Shown: positions 8,938 through 16,958 of the stretch, in pieces
Layout of the letters: every line of letters starts with the position of its first letter
How positions within the stretch are numbered: position 1 is the first letter of the stretch
Assembly (NCBI RefSeq): GCF_013410115.1
Contig: NZ_JACCCV010000002.1
Span: forward strand, 1,302,001 to 1,366,000
Direction: 5' to 3'
Source: Tunturiibacter gelidiferens
Lineage (GTDB): Bacteria > Acidobacteriota > Terriglobia > Terriglobales > Acidobacteriaceae
Length of the DNA stretch: 64,000 nt
The notes under the pieces: generated by a model
What the model saw: only the letters and a program-made list of their open reading frames with translations
Databases searched by the model: none
Told to the model about the DNA's origin: nothing
Made by a program: the position numbers and the translations under genes

Positions 8938-10869
8938 CTATTCGGCGCTCGGTACGGTAGGTGCTTCGCTGGTGGGAGTCGTGGGCTTGGCAGGCTCAGG
9001 CGTAGTTGCGATGCGGATGTTGTTGTCGCGTTTGCGCTGTTTGTTCACATAGGCGTCGATGATTTGCGAGGCGAGCTTGGCGGAGTTGTTGCCCCAGTTC
9101 CCATGCTCCCAGAGGACGGCGACAACGATGTCGGGATTCCGCCGCGGAGCCATGCCGACGAACCAGGCGTTCGGCTCCGTGTTATGACCTTTGTTGGTCT
9201 TGGCCAATGCGTCATGGCCGATCACCTGGGCAGTCCCGGTCTTGCCTGCAAAATCGACCCCTTCAAGATGAGCGGCGTAGGCAGTGCCGATAGGGCTGCT
9301 GGTCACATTCGCCATGGCGTCAGTAATCAGCTGCCAGTTCTCCGTACTCAGCGGAATGGTCGCATTGCCGGACCCGGGGAAGGACTCCTGAATCGCTTGC
9401 TGCATGTCGGACGGAACTTCATCGGCAAAGACAACGTGGGGACGCCGGAAGACTCCACCCGATGCGATACCGCTGAGTGCACGAGCGAGTTGCATCGGTG
9501 TTGCAGTTACGGCACCTTGACCGATACCAACCGAGATGGTCTCGCCAGCGAACCACTTGTCGTGCTGAGTCTTCAGCTTCCACGCCGTGGAGGGCATCGT
9601 TCCGGCAACCTCATCGGGCAGGTCGATTCCTGTTCTCTGACCCAGACCCACAGATGTAGCGTACTTCGCGATGGTATCGATGCCAAGACGATTAGCGAGC
9701 GTGTAGTAGAAGGTGTCGCAGGAGTACGGAATCGCATTATTGATGTCGACCGCACCGTGGTGTTTGTCACAGGCATAGAAGTGGCCGTAGAACTCCGCAC
9801 CACCGTTGCAGCTTACGTGCATGGTCTGGGCTACATTCTCCTGCAAACCCGCGACTGACATGATGATCTTGAAGGTGCTGCCCGGAGCGAGCTGCGCCTG
9901 GAGGCTCTTATTCAGCAGCGGGTGATCGGGATTATTGATGATCTCGTTCCAGTAGTTTTTGGTGAGGCGAACCGAGAACTGGTTGGGATCGTAGGTTGGG
10001 CGCGAGACCATCGCGAGGATCTCGCCGGTGTGAGGATCCATCGCAACGATGGCGCCGTTCTTGCCATCGAGAGCTTTTTCAGCGGCAATCTGCAGGTCGA
10101 GGTCGATGGTGAGCTTCAGGTCTTTGCCTGGGACAGCAAGCTCCTGGCCGAGGTGGCCAAGCTCCTTGCCGTGGCTGTTGACGATGACGTCGCGGCTGCC
10201 GTCTTTCCCGCGAAGCAGCGCGTCGTAGGTCTGTTCAACGCCAGAGCGGCCAACGACGTCGCCGGGCGAGTAGAAGGCGTAGCGTGGGTCGTCGAGCATC
10301 TGCTCAGAGACTTCGCCGACATACCCGATAAGGTGGGCGGCGAATCCATCCCGAGGATAGAGACGGCGCTGCTCGTCCAGGGTCTCGAGCTCGGGAAGTT
10401 CGTCGCGATGGGCCGCGATGAAGGCCTGCTCGTCGGGCGAGATGTCCTGCTTCAACGGAATGGGCTGATATTTGGGCGCGATCTGGTAGCGGCGCAGCGT
10501 GGACTGGATCTGCTCGATGGGAATGTGGAGACCCTGCGAGATGAGAGGCAGATCGGCATCAAGGTCTTTGACCTGCTCGCGCAGCAAATAGCAGGAGACC
10601 GAAGGGTAGTTGTCGACGAGCAGCCGGCCCTCTCGGTCAAACAGGCGACCGCGTGGAGCGAGGATTGGAACCTTACGAATGCGATTGGCTTCGGCGAGCG
10701 CGCGGAAGTTATCAGCGCCAAGAACCTGCAGCCGCCAGAGACCGGTGATAAGAACGATCAGAATGAGCGCGACGATGTACTGAGCTGCATGAAGCTTCCC
10801 CGCAGAGACCTTCTCGGCCCTGCCGTTGGGGCCGACGTCATTCGGGTCGATATGGTGGGTTAGTTGCAT
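8938..10869 (-). CDS. mrdA: Penicillin-binding protein 2 (elongation transpeptidase)
   Basis: 643 residues. An N-terminal membrane anchor (YIVALILIVLITGLWRL) leads to the pedestal domain and then the transpeptidase domain. Active-site motifs are present: the STFK tetrad near residue 331, SCD in the SxD position usual for PBP2, and KTG near residue 541. It cross-links new peptidoglycan in the periplasm in complex with RodA. The tail from about residue 620 is Pro/Thr-rich. The spacing to rodA of 12 bases argues for one transcript. Confidence 0.96.
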   Translation of the reverse strand: MQLTHHIDPNDVGPNGRAEKVSAGKLHAAQYIVALILIVLITGLWRLQVLGADNFRALAEANRIRKVPILAPRGRLFDREGRLLVDNYPSVSCYLLREQVKDLDADLPLISQGLHIPIEQIQSTLRRYQIAPKYQPIPLKQDISPDEQAFIAAHRDELPELETLDEQRRLYPRDGFAAHLIGYVGEVSEQMLDDPRYAFYSPGDVVGRSGVEQTYDALLRGKDGSRDVIVNSHGKELGHLGQELAVPGKDLKLTIDLDLQIAAEKALDGKNGAIVAMDPHTGEILAMVSRPTYDPNQFSVRLTKNYWNEIINNPDHPLLNKSLQAQLAPGSTFKIIMSVAGLQENVAQTMHVSCNGGAEFYGHFYACDKHHGAVDINNAIPYSCDTFYYTLANRLGIDTIAKYATSVGLGQRTGIDLPDEVAGTMPSTAWKLKTQHDKWFAGETISVGIGQGAVTATPMQLARALSGIASGGVFRRPHVVFADEVPSDMQQAIQESFPGSGNATIPLSTENWQLITDAMANVTSSPIGTAYAAHLEGVDFAGKTGTAQVIGHDALAKTNKGHNTEPNAWFVGMAPRRNPDIVVAVLWEHGNWGNNSAKLASQIIDAYVNKQRKRDNNIRIATTPEPAKPTTPTSEAPTVPSAE

Positions 10870-10970
10870 GCTTATCTCAGTCTACGACTGGAGTTGATGA
10901 TTCGTGCATACCACTGTTGTGTCGTGAGTACCGTTTAGACGAATGAAATTAGACAAATGAAATCCACGTT

Positions 10971-11495
10971 TTACTCGGTGCGTTTGGTGTTATCGAGCAG
11001 AAAGAAGATGGGAAGGGCTACGACTGTATTAATTGCAGCGCGGAAGAACTCGTGGCTCCAATAGATGTGGAAGTTTGTGAGTCCAAGGAGACGGCGGTTG
11101 ATGAGGAAGAGCAGGAAGCTATTGATAAGAAAGAAGCCGAAGTTGATAAGAATGCGGGTCGTAAGGTTTTCCACGTCAACCTGGATGCCAATGCTGGCCG
11201 CGATGTACCCGATGACCGACTTCGCCATGCCGTTGACCCCGATGGGCTGAGCGGTGAGGGCGTCCTGAAGAAGCCCAATGGCTGCTCCAGTAAGGGTTCC
11301 TGCGACAGGATTGCGACGCGAGACAGCGAAGAAGATGGTGACGATCAGAGGGAGATCGAGGATGGCAAGTCGCGGAAACGGCCTGGGGAGCAGCGCCTGC
11401 AGAAGGATCGCCCCCAACGGAACGAGCAACGCGACGGCAGAAGGAAAGCTGTGCTGCTCTAGCTCTCGACGGGATGTAAAGCTGCGGGTGGCCAT
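10971..11495 (-). CDS. mreD: Rod shape-determining protein MreD
   Basis: 174 residues, almost entirely hydrophobic, with five or six membrane segments. It shows the MreD-like pattern (AILDLPLIVTIFFAVSRRNPVAGTLTGAAIGLLQDAL is split here only to note its position near residues 40-80; GLLQDA is the typical core). MreD is an inner-membrane component of the elongasome. The gene begins 18 bases after mreC and is followed by mrdA after about 100 bases, so family identity is supported by both pattern and context. Confidence 0.9.
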   Translation of the reverse strand: MATRSFTSRRELEQHSFPSAVALLVPLGAILLQALLPRPFPRLAILDLPLIVTIFFAVSRRNPVAGTLTGAAIGLLQDALTAQPIGVNGMAKSVIGYIAASIGIQVDVENLTTRILINFGFFLINSFLLFLINRRLLGLTNFHIYWSHEFFRAAINTVVALPIFFLLDNTKRTE

Positions 11496-11513
11496 GGTGT
11501 AGTTAGCGGACTG

Positions 11514-12818
11514 CTACGGCTGCGGGTTTGGGGACTGGGCCGGGGGCTGAGCCGAGTCCGGTTGAGGCTGAGGTTTCCGAGGCTTTGGCTGCACCGGCTT
11601 CTGCGTGGCTGGCTGAGTCGTTGCGTCCGGAGTCGTTTGAGGCACAACCGGATTGGCCGCCTCAGGAGCGCCAGGCTTGAGACTGGCCGCCGATGGAGTT
11701 GCTCCTGGCGAATAGCGGTCTGAGTGAATAGTCGGAAGCGGCTTCGGCACGACATTGAGCGGAGGAGTAGTGGCGGCGGGTGTCGTCGCGGCTCCGGTCT
11801 TGGCGGCATCGTCTCCCTCATGAATGCTCGGCAGGCGATCAGCCACTATCTGAGCGGCCGACCGGGCAGCAGCCTCGGCAGTCTGCTGATCTGCGAGCTG
11901 TTTGGCAGCGGCCTGAGTCTCGGCAGTCACAACACCTGCAGCCAGATCCTTCTGGGCGGCCACGGGGAGCGTGATCTGGGTGCCAGTGATCACCAGAACT
12001 TCCTCAAGCTGATTCAGATTGGCTGCGGGTCGAAGCTGGATGAGCGTGTAAGGCTGGTGATCCGGGTCGACCTTGATCGACTCGATCGTGCCGACGGGAA
12101 GCCCGCGCGGATAAACCTGGTCGCCGCCGGAGCTGAGCACCTGCTCGCCGGGCTTAATGCGATCGTCCGGAGTCAGATTATTGATAAGAATCTGGCCGGT
12201 GGTGCTACCCCGAAGAATGGCACGAATCCGGGTGGTAGCAAGCAGCACGCCCGCCCCCGAGGTCTGGTCGTTGATCAGCAGCACCTGCGACGTGTGCGGG
12301 AAGACATCCCGGATCTTCCCGACGATGCCGTCCGGAGTAATAACCGCCTGGTCCGCCTTCAGGCCATCCTTCGCGCCTTTATCTATATAGACCACGCGAG
12401 AGAGATCATTGCCGCTCGTCCCAATCACCTGCGCCGCGACAGTGGTGGAGACGTAGTGTTGCTGGAAGTCGAGCATGGCCTGCAGCCGATGCCCCTGCAT
12501 GGCGTCTTCGGCGAAAGAAGCCTGCTCCAGCCGGAGCCGTGCGATCTGCTCCTGAAGGTCGTGGTTCTGTTGGCGGGTGTTGCGCAGGTCGACATAGTCG
12601 GACCATCCATAGCGAACAGTGTGGCCGATTCCGTGGAAGAATCGCTCAAACGGAGTAACGATGGAGACGGCCCAATAGCGGATAAGCGTAACCCTGTTGC
12701 TGTCGGGCGCACCCGATTCGACCGGCCGGCGAACCTGCACCGCAAGACCGATCGTCTGGGCCAGCAGGATCGCCACCAGCACCAGAACGTTTTTAAACCG
12801 TGTGAAGAAAGATTCCAT
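11514..12818 (-). CDS. mreC: Rod shape-determining protein MreC with extended tail
   Basis: 434 residues. An N-terminal membrane helix (NVLVLVAILLAQTIGLAV) is followed by a coiled coil (about residues 70-105, QQNHDLQEQIARLRLEQ) and the periplasmic double beta-barrel domain. The barrel domain has GVVGKIRDV-like (GIVGKIRDVFP) and GVLLATTRIRAILRG segments. MreC links MreB and MreD to PBP2. The C-terminal 130 or so residues form an Ala/Pro/Thr-rich disordered extension, longer than in model MreC proteins. No mreB gene precedes it here; the window's mreB is about 10 kb away on the other strand. Confidence 0.93.
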   Translation of the reverse strand: MESFFTRFKNVLVLVAILLAQTIGLAVQVRRPVESGAPDSNRVTLIRYWAVSIVTPFERFFHGIGHTVRYGWSDYVDLRNTRQQNHDLQEQIARLRLEQASFAEDAMQGHRLQAMLDFQQHYVSTTVAAQVIGTSGNDLSRVVYIDKGAKDGLKADQAVITPDGIVGKIRDVFPHTSQVLLINDQTSGAGVLLATTRIRAILRGSTTGQILINNLTPDDRIKPGEQVLSSGGDQVYPRGLPVGTIESIKVDPDHQPYTLIQLRPAANLNQLEEVLVITGTQITLPVAAQKDLAAGVVTAETQAAAKQLADQQTAEAAARSAAQIVADRLPSIHEGDDAAKTGAATTPAATTPPLNVVPKPLPTIHSDRYSPGATPSAASLKPGAPEAANPVVPQTTPDATTQPATQKPVQPKPRKPQPQPDSAQPPAQSPNPQP

Positions 12819-12994
12819 GCGCTAACACCGATTATCCGCGAAGTCACGCGCGGGCGGAGGTGGCGTGCTGGATGCGGAGGCCAACTTTTCTTTCTTACCT
12901 GCCGAACGATTTCCCCACTACACCGTACTCGCGTAAGACCTTGACTCCGATTTGCGAGATGGTCCATACCACGTTCGGCGCATGCTGCCCGGCG

Positions 12995-14155
12995 CTACTT
13001 CGGCTGAAAGAGCAGCGGAGCAAACTGGCTCAGATTATCCCGCCAGACCATCCACGTGTGGTAGCCAGGTGTTTCGATCTGCTTCACCTGCATGTTCTTG
13101 CTCTTGAGAAACTCAACGAATCTTCGGTTCGGCTCGATCAGTGAATCCTCTGTTCCGCACGCCACCCAAAGCAGGCGAAGATCGGCGGCCTTGGGGTTGA
13201 GCGATGCCAAATTGCCCTCGTAGTTCAAGTTGTGAACGGCCGAGCTGAACCCTCCGACCCAGGCAAACTTATCGGTGTGCGAGAGTCCGATCTCCAGGCT
13301 TTCAAGGCCGCCCATGGAGAGTCCGGTGATGGCGCGGTCGTTGCGATCCTTCGAGACGTGGTAATCGGCCTCAACACGCGGAAGGACCTCGGTGAGCAAA
13401 GCCTTGGCAAACAGGTCGGTGTTCCGGTCGATGGCGGCAGGATCTTCCCAGACATGAAACTGGTGAATGAAGGACATATCTCCGTAGCCCAGCGGCATCA
13501 CCACAACCATCGGCTTGATCTTTCCCTGTGCCAGCAGATTGTCGAGGATCAGATCGACGCGGCCCACCGCCGTCCAGCCCGAGTCAGAATCGCTCCACCC
13601 GTGAAGCAGATAGAGGACCGGATACGGCTGCGGAGCCTTCGGGTCATAGCCCGGCGGAGTGTAGACGTAGTAACGACTCTGATTTTGAGGCAGGCCAAGG
13701 ACAGTGTTCGTCGTGTAGTTGTAGTGGTGCAGGACGCCGTGCGGGACGTTAGCTACCTCCCATAGTTGCGGCGTGTCGCCTGGTACCGTCAGCTCATTCG
13801 CGACATCAACCAGGTTGATCGTCGTGTCTGGATTGGCAGGATCGAGCCGGAAATCGCCGTCCGACTCGAAGTGATATCCGTAGATCTCGGGCGGCAAAGA
13901 CGGCGTCGTCACCGTCCAGATGCCGGCCGCATCCTTCTTCATCGGCAGCTTCTTCGGCAATCCGCCGACCACGAGTTCAACCGTGGTCGCCGCGGCATCT
14001 TTGTAGGAGAAGGTCACCGTCCGGTCAGAATGAACCTCGATCGAAAAGAAGGGTTTGATGGCTTGAGCCGAAAGGAAAAGTGGTGCGGTGACGGAGGATA
14101 GCAGGGCCAGACCTCGAGCGAATCTGCGAGCAGTCCGCAGTTTGGTGAATCTCAT
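12995..14155 (-). CDS. Secreted esterase, esterase D / feruloyl-esterase-like
   Basis: 386 residues. The signal peptide spans about residues 1-32 (LALLSSVTAPLFLSAQA). An N-terminal beta-sandwich of the E-set/CBM48 type covers roughly residues 35-130. The alpha/beta-hydrolase domain shows YLLHGWSDS, the nucleophile motif GLSMGG and the C-terminal histidine in PGYHTW. This layout matches exported feruloyl or acetyl-xylan esterases and enterochelin-esterase-like proteins. The natural substrate cannot be told from sequence; plant polysaccharide side chains are a reasonable guess. The gene stands alone, divergent from era. Confidence 0.8.
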   Translation of the reverse strand: MRFTKLRTARRFARGLALLSSVTAPLFLSAQAIKPFFSIEVHSDRTVTFSYKDAAATTVELVVGGLPKKLPMKKDAAGIWTVTTPSLPPEIYGYHFESDGDFRLDPANPDTTINLVDVANELTVPGDTPQLWEVANVPHGVLHHYNYTTNTVLGLPQNQSRYYVYTPPGYDPKAPQPYPVLYLLHGWSDSDSGWTAVGRVDLILDNLLAQGKIKPMVVVMPLGYGDMSFIHQFHVWEDPAAIDRNTDLFAKALLTEVLPRVEADYHVSKDRNDRAITGLSMGGLESLEIGLSHTDKFAWVGGFSSAVHNLNYEGNLASLNPKAADLRLLWVACGTEDSLIEPNRRFVEFLKSKNMQVKQIETPGYHTWMVWRDNLSQFAPLLFQPK

Positions 14156-14215
14156 ACGAGTCAGTTTAGACGACGTTTGCAGATTCGGGCACTATAACAG
14201 CGCATAATAAGGAGA

Positions 14216-15262
14216 ATGGCCTTTCGCTCCGGTTTCGTCTCCATCATCGGTCGCCCCAACGCGGGGAAATCAACCTTGCTCAATGCGCTGCTCGGACAGA
14301 AGCTCGCTATCGTCACGCACAAACCGCAGACGACGCGCACCCGCATCCACGGTGTGCTCGAAGTTCCGTTGAAAAAGAAGGCTAAAGGCGAACCCGGGCA
14401 TCCCGCCGCGCAGGTGGTTCTGGTCGACACACCGGGCATCCATAAGCCGGACACGCAGCTCGACAAACGGATGATGCAGGAGGTCCACGACGCGCTGGAG
14501 TCGCGCGACGCCGTGCTCTTCATCGTCGACGTGACCCACCGTCTGCCAAAGACTCCCGGTGCAGGCGACAGCGGCAAGACGACAGGGCGAATGGGCATGT
14601 CTGCCGCCGAAGACGACTTCGCGCTCTCGTTGATCAAAAAGCTGGAATGCCCCGTGATCTTGGTTCTCAACAAGATGGACGCGATTCCAAAGAAGGACCT
14701 GCTCCCGCTGATAGCGCACTGGTCCACGCTGCACTCCTTCGCCGACGTGATTCCAATCTCCGCCCGCAAGAAGGAAGGCCTCGATCTGCTTCTCGAAAAG
14801 ATCGTTGGCCAGCTCAAAGAAGGCCAGCGCTACTTCCCAAAGCATCAACTGACCGACCAGCCGGAGCGCTTCCTCGTCGCCGAACTCATCCGCGAAAAAA
14901 TCCTGATGCTGACTGGCGAAGAAGTCCCTTACGCCACTGCGGTAGTGATCGAGAAGTTCGAAGAGCCCGCCTCTATGAAGAAGATGAAGGACGGCAAGCT
15001 GCCGGTGACCAAAATCTCCGCCGCCATCTTTTGCGAGCGAACGGGCCAGAAGGCAATCCTCATCGGCAAGCAGGGCGAGATGTTGAAGCGCATCGGCACC
15101 GCAGCCCGCAAAGACATCGAATCACTCCTCGGCACACGCGTCTTTCTCGAGCTCTTCGTCAAGGTTCAGGAGGAGTGGCGCTCCAGCCGCGGCTTCGTCG
15201 AAGACCTCGACTGGCGCCGCCAGTTGGAGTTGATTGCGGAAAAACAGCAAACGGAAGAGTGA
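14216..15262 (+). CDS. era: GTPase Era
   Basis: 348 residues. GTP-binding motifs are GRPNAGKS (residues 10-17), DTPGIH and NKMD. The C-terminal KH RNA-binding domain contains the GKQGEMLKRIG signature. Era binds the 3' end of 16S rRNA and assists 30S assembly. The protein is about 45 residues longer than E. coli Era, with extra residues before DTPG and after the G3 region (PGAGDSGKTTG). A short gene starts 2 bases after the stop codon. Confidence 0.96.
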   Translation: MAFRSGFVSIIGRPNAGKSTLLNALLGQKLAIVTHKPQTTRTRIHGVLEVPLKKKAKGEPGHPAAQVVLVDTPGIHKPDTQLDKRMMQEVHDALESRDAVLFIVDVTHRLPKTPGAGDSGKTTGRMGMSAAEDDFALSLIKKLECPVILVLNKMDAIPKKDLLPLIAHWSTLHSFADVIPISARKKEGLDLLLEKIVGQLKEGQRYFPKHQLTDQPERFLVAELIREKILMLTGEEVPYATAVVIEKFEEPASMKKMKDGKLPVTKISAAIFCERTGQKAILIGKQGEMLKRIGTAARKDIESLLGTRVFLELFVKVQEEWRSSRGFVEDLDWRRQLELIAEKQQTEE

Positions 15263-15263
15263 T

Positions 15264-15587
15264 ATGGGAACCAGACGGCCAGCGCTACCCAAGGTATCTG
15301 AGGAGATGCGGCGGCGGTCGATTCTGTTGATAGAAGAGGTTCGACGGTGGCCTGAGACAAGAACAGGCCGCATGTTTGGAATGATCAGCATCTATCGGGG
15401 CGATACGATCTTTGCCTTGCTTCCCGGCACAAGAGGGTTGGAGTTGCCGAACGCAATCGCAACGAAACTGAATGAACCTGGACAGACTGAAGGCGAAAAG
15501 TGGCAAAGCTTCGCGATTGAAGACGATGGCGAACTTTCAGCAGCTCTGAAACACCTTGAAGAAGCGTATGGCAAAGCGAAAAAGTGA
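15264..15587 (+). CDS. TfoX N-terminal / MmcQ-like small protein
   Basis: 107 residues from the ATG at 15264, just after era. The central stretch MFGMISIYRGDTIFALL matches the pattern of TfoX N-terminal and MmcQ/YjbR small proteins, where MFG and an aromatic-rich strand pair are conserved. It has no catalytic motif, and the role is unknown. It abuts the convergent ntrX-like gene with no gap. Co-transcription with era is likely. Confidence 0.6.
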   Translation: MGTRRPALPKVSEEMRRRSILLIEEVRRWPETRTGRMFGMISIYRGDTIFALLPGTRGLELPNAIATKLNEPGQTEGEKWQSFAIEDDGELSAALKHLEEAYGKAKK

Positions 15588-16958
15588 CTATTCCTTGACG
15601 CTAACGCCTAGAGCCTTCATCTTGCGGTACAGATGACTGCGTTCAAGGCCAAGCCCTTCGGCAGCGCGGCTGACGTTGCCATGGAACTCGTCTAGTTTTT
15701 TCAGGATGTAGTCGCGTTCATAGGCTTCACGAGCCTGCAGCAGGCTGGTGAACTCCTCGCGTCCATTGCCCTTGTTGGAGTCCTTGGCCGAGTCACGATA
15801 GACGAGCATGGGCAGATGTTTGCGCTCAATACGCAGCGTCTTCGGGTTGAGGATCAGGACGCGTTCCACCAAATTGCGCAGCTCGCGAACGTTGCCTGGC
15901 CAATGGTATTGCTTCAACGCCGCTAGCGCATCTTCGGTCATCTCGACGTGAGGACGACCATACTCGGCGCCAAACTGCTGCAGAAATTCTTTGACGAGCA
16001 GAGGAATATCTTCTTTGCGGTCGCGCAGAGGCGGCACAAAAAACGGAATGACGTTGAGACGATAGAACAGATCTTCGCGGAAGTTGCCCCGAGCGATCTC
16101 CTCTTCAAGATCCTTATTGGTAGCTGCGATAACCCGCACATCGACGTGCACCGGGTGCGAAGCTCCGACCGGAAGAAAGCGCTGCTCATCCAAAGCGCGC
16201 AACACCTTGGCCTGCGTCTTCAGGCTCATGTCGCCGACTTCGTCGAGGAAGAGTGTGCCGCCATCCGCTCTCTCAAACGTTCCGCGCTTCTCGGTTGGGC
16301 CGCCCGGCACCGCTCCATGGCGATAGCCGAAGAGTTCGCTCTCGATGTAATCCTCCGGGATCGCGGCGCAGTTGAGTTCAACGAAAGGACGGTCCTTGCG
16401 CAGACTCTCCGCGTGCATGGCTCTGCCGACGAGCTCCTTCCCTGCCCCGGACTCCCCGTAGATCAGCACGCGTCCGTTCGTCGGCGCCATCAACTTGATC
16501 TGCTGGCGCAGCGCCTTCATCGGGACGGAGTTTCCTGTCACCGTTCCCTTTGTAAGCTGACGCGAGAACTCCTGGTTGTCCTCACGCATCTGGCGAGCCT
16601 TCATCGCGTTCTTAAGTACGATGAGCGTGCGGTCGAGCGACAGAGGCTTCTCGAGGAAGTCATAGGCCCCCAGCTTCGTGGCGCGCACAGCCGCTTCGAT
16701 CGTGCCGTGACCGCTGATGATCACAACCTCAGGCACATTCGTCGACTCCATCTGACGGATCTCGGTCAGAGTATCGAGACCGTCGCGATCGGGCAGCCAG
16801 ATATCCAGCAGAACAACATCGTAGGCAGCGTCGCGCAGAAGCTCGAGAGCTTCGCCCGCAGTCGCGGCAGTGGTGACGAGATAATCCTCTTCACGAAGGA
16901 TGCTTTCGAGCGACTCGCGGATCTCAGCTTCGTCGTCAACGATGAGTACGTGGTTCAT
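15588..16958 (-). CDS. NtrX-like response regulator with degenerate GAFTGA motif
   Basis: 456 residues. The receiver domain has acidic pocket DDE and phosphoacceptor D52 (VVLLDIWLPD). The AAA+ domain has Walker A GESGAGKE (168-175) and Walker B GGTLFLDE (233-240). The C-terminal Fis-type helix-turn-helix contains NVSRAAEGLGLERSHLYRK. The loop that normally reads GAFTGA and touches sigma-54 reads GAVPGG (215-220). Alphaproteobacterial NtrX proteins are also recalled to have lost this loop, so it may act without sigma-54. It overlaps the upstream kinase gene by ATGA. Confidence 0.9.
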   Translation of the reverse strand: MNHVLIVDDEAEIRESLESILREEDYLVTTAATAGEALELLRDAAYDVVLLDIWLPDRDGLDTLTEIRQMESTNVPEVVIISGHGTIEAAVRATKLGAYDFLEKPLSLDRTLIVLKNAMKARQMREDNQEFSRQLTKGTVTGNSVPMKALRQQIKLMAPTNGRVLIYGESGAGKELVGRAMHAESLRKDRPFVELNCAAIPEDYIESELFGYRHGAVPGGPTEKRGTFERADGGTLFLDEVGDMSLKTQAKVLRALDEQRFLPVGASHPVHVDVRVIAATNKDLEEEIARGNFREDLFYRLNVIPFFVPPLRDRKEDIPLLVKEFLQQFGAEYGRPHVEMTEDALAALKQYHWPGNVRELRNLVERVLILNPKTLRIERKHLPMLVYRDSAKDSNKGNGREEFTSLLQAREAYERDYILKKLDEFHGNVSRAAEGLGLERSHLYRKMKALGVSVKE

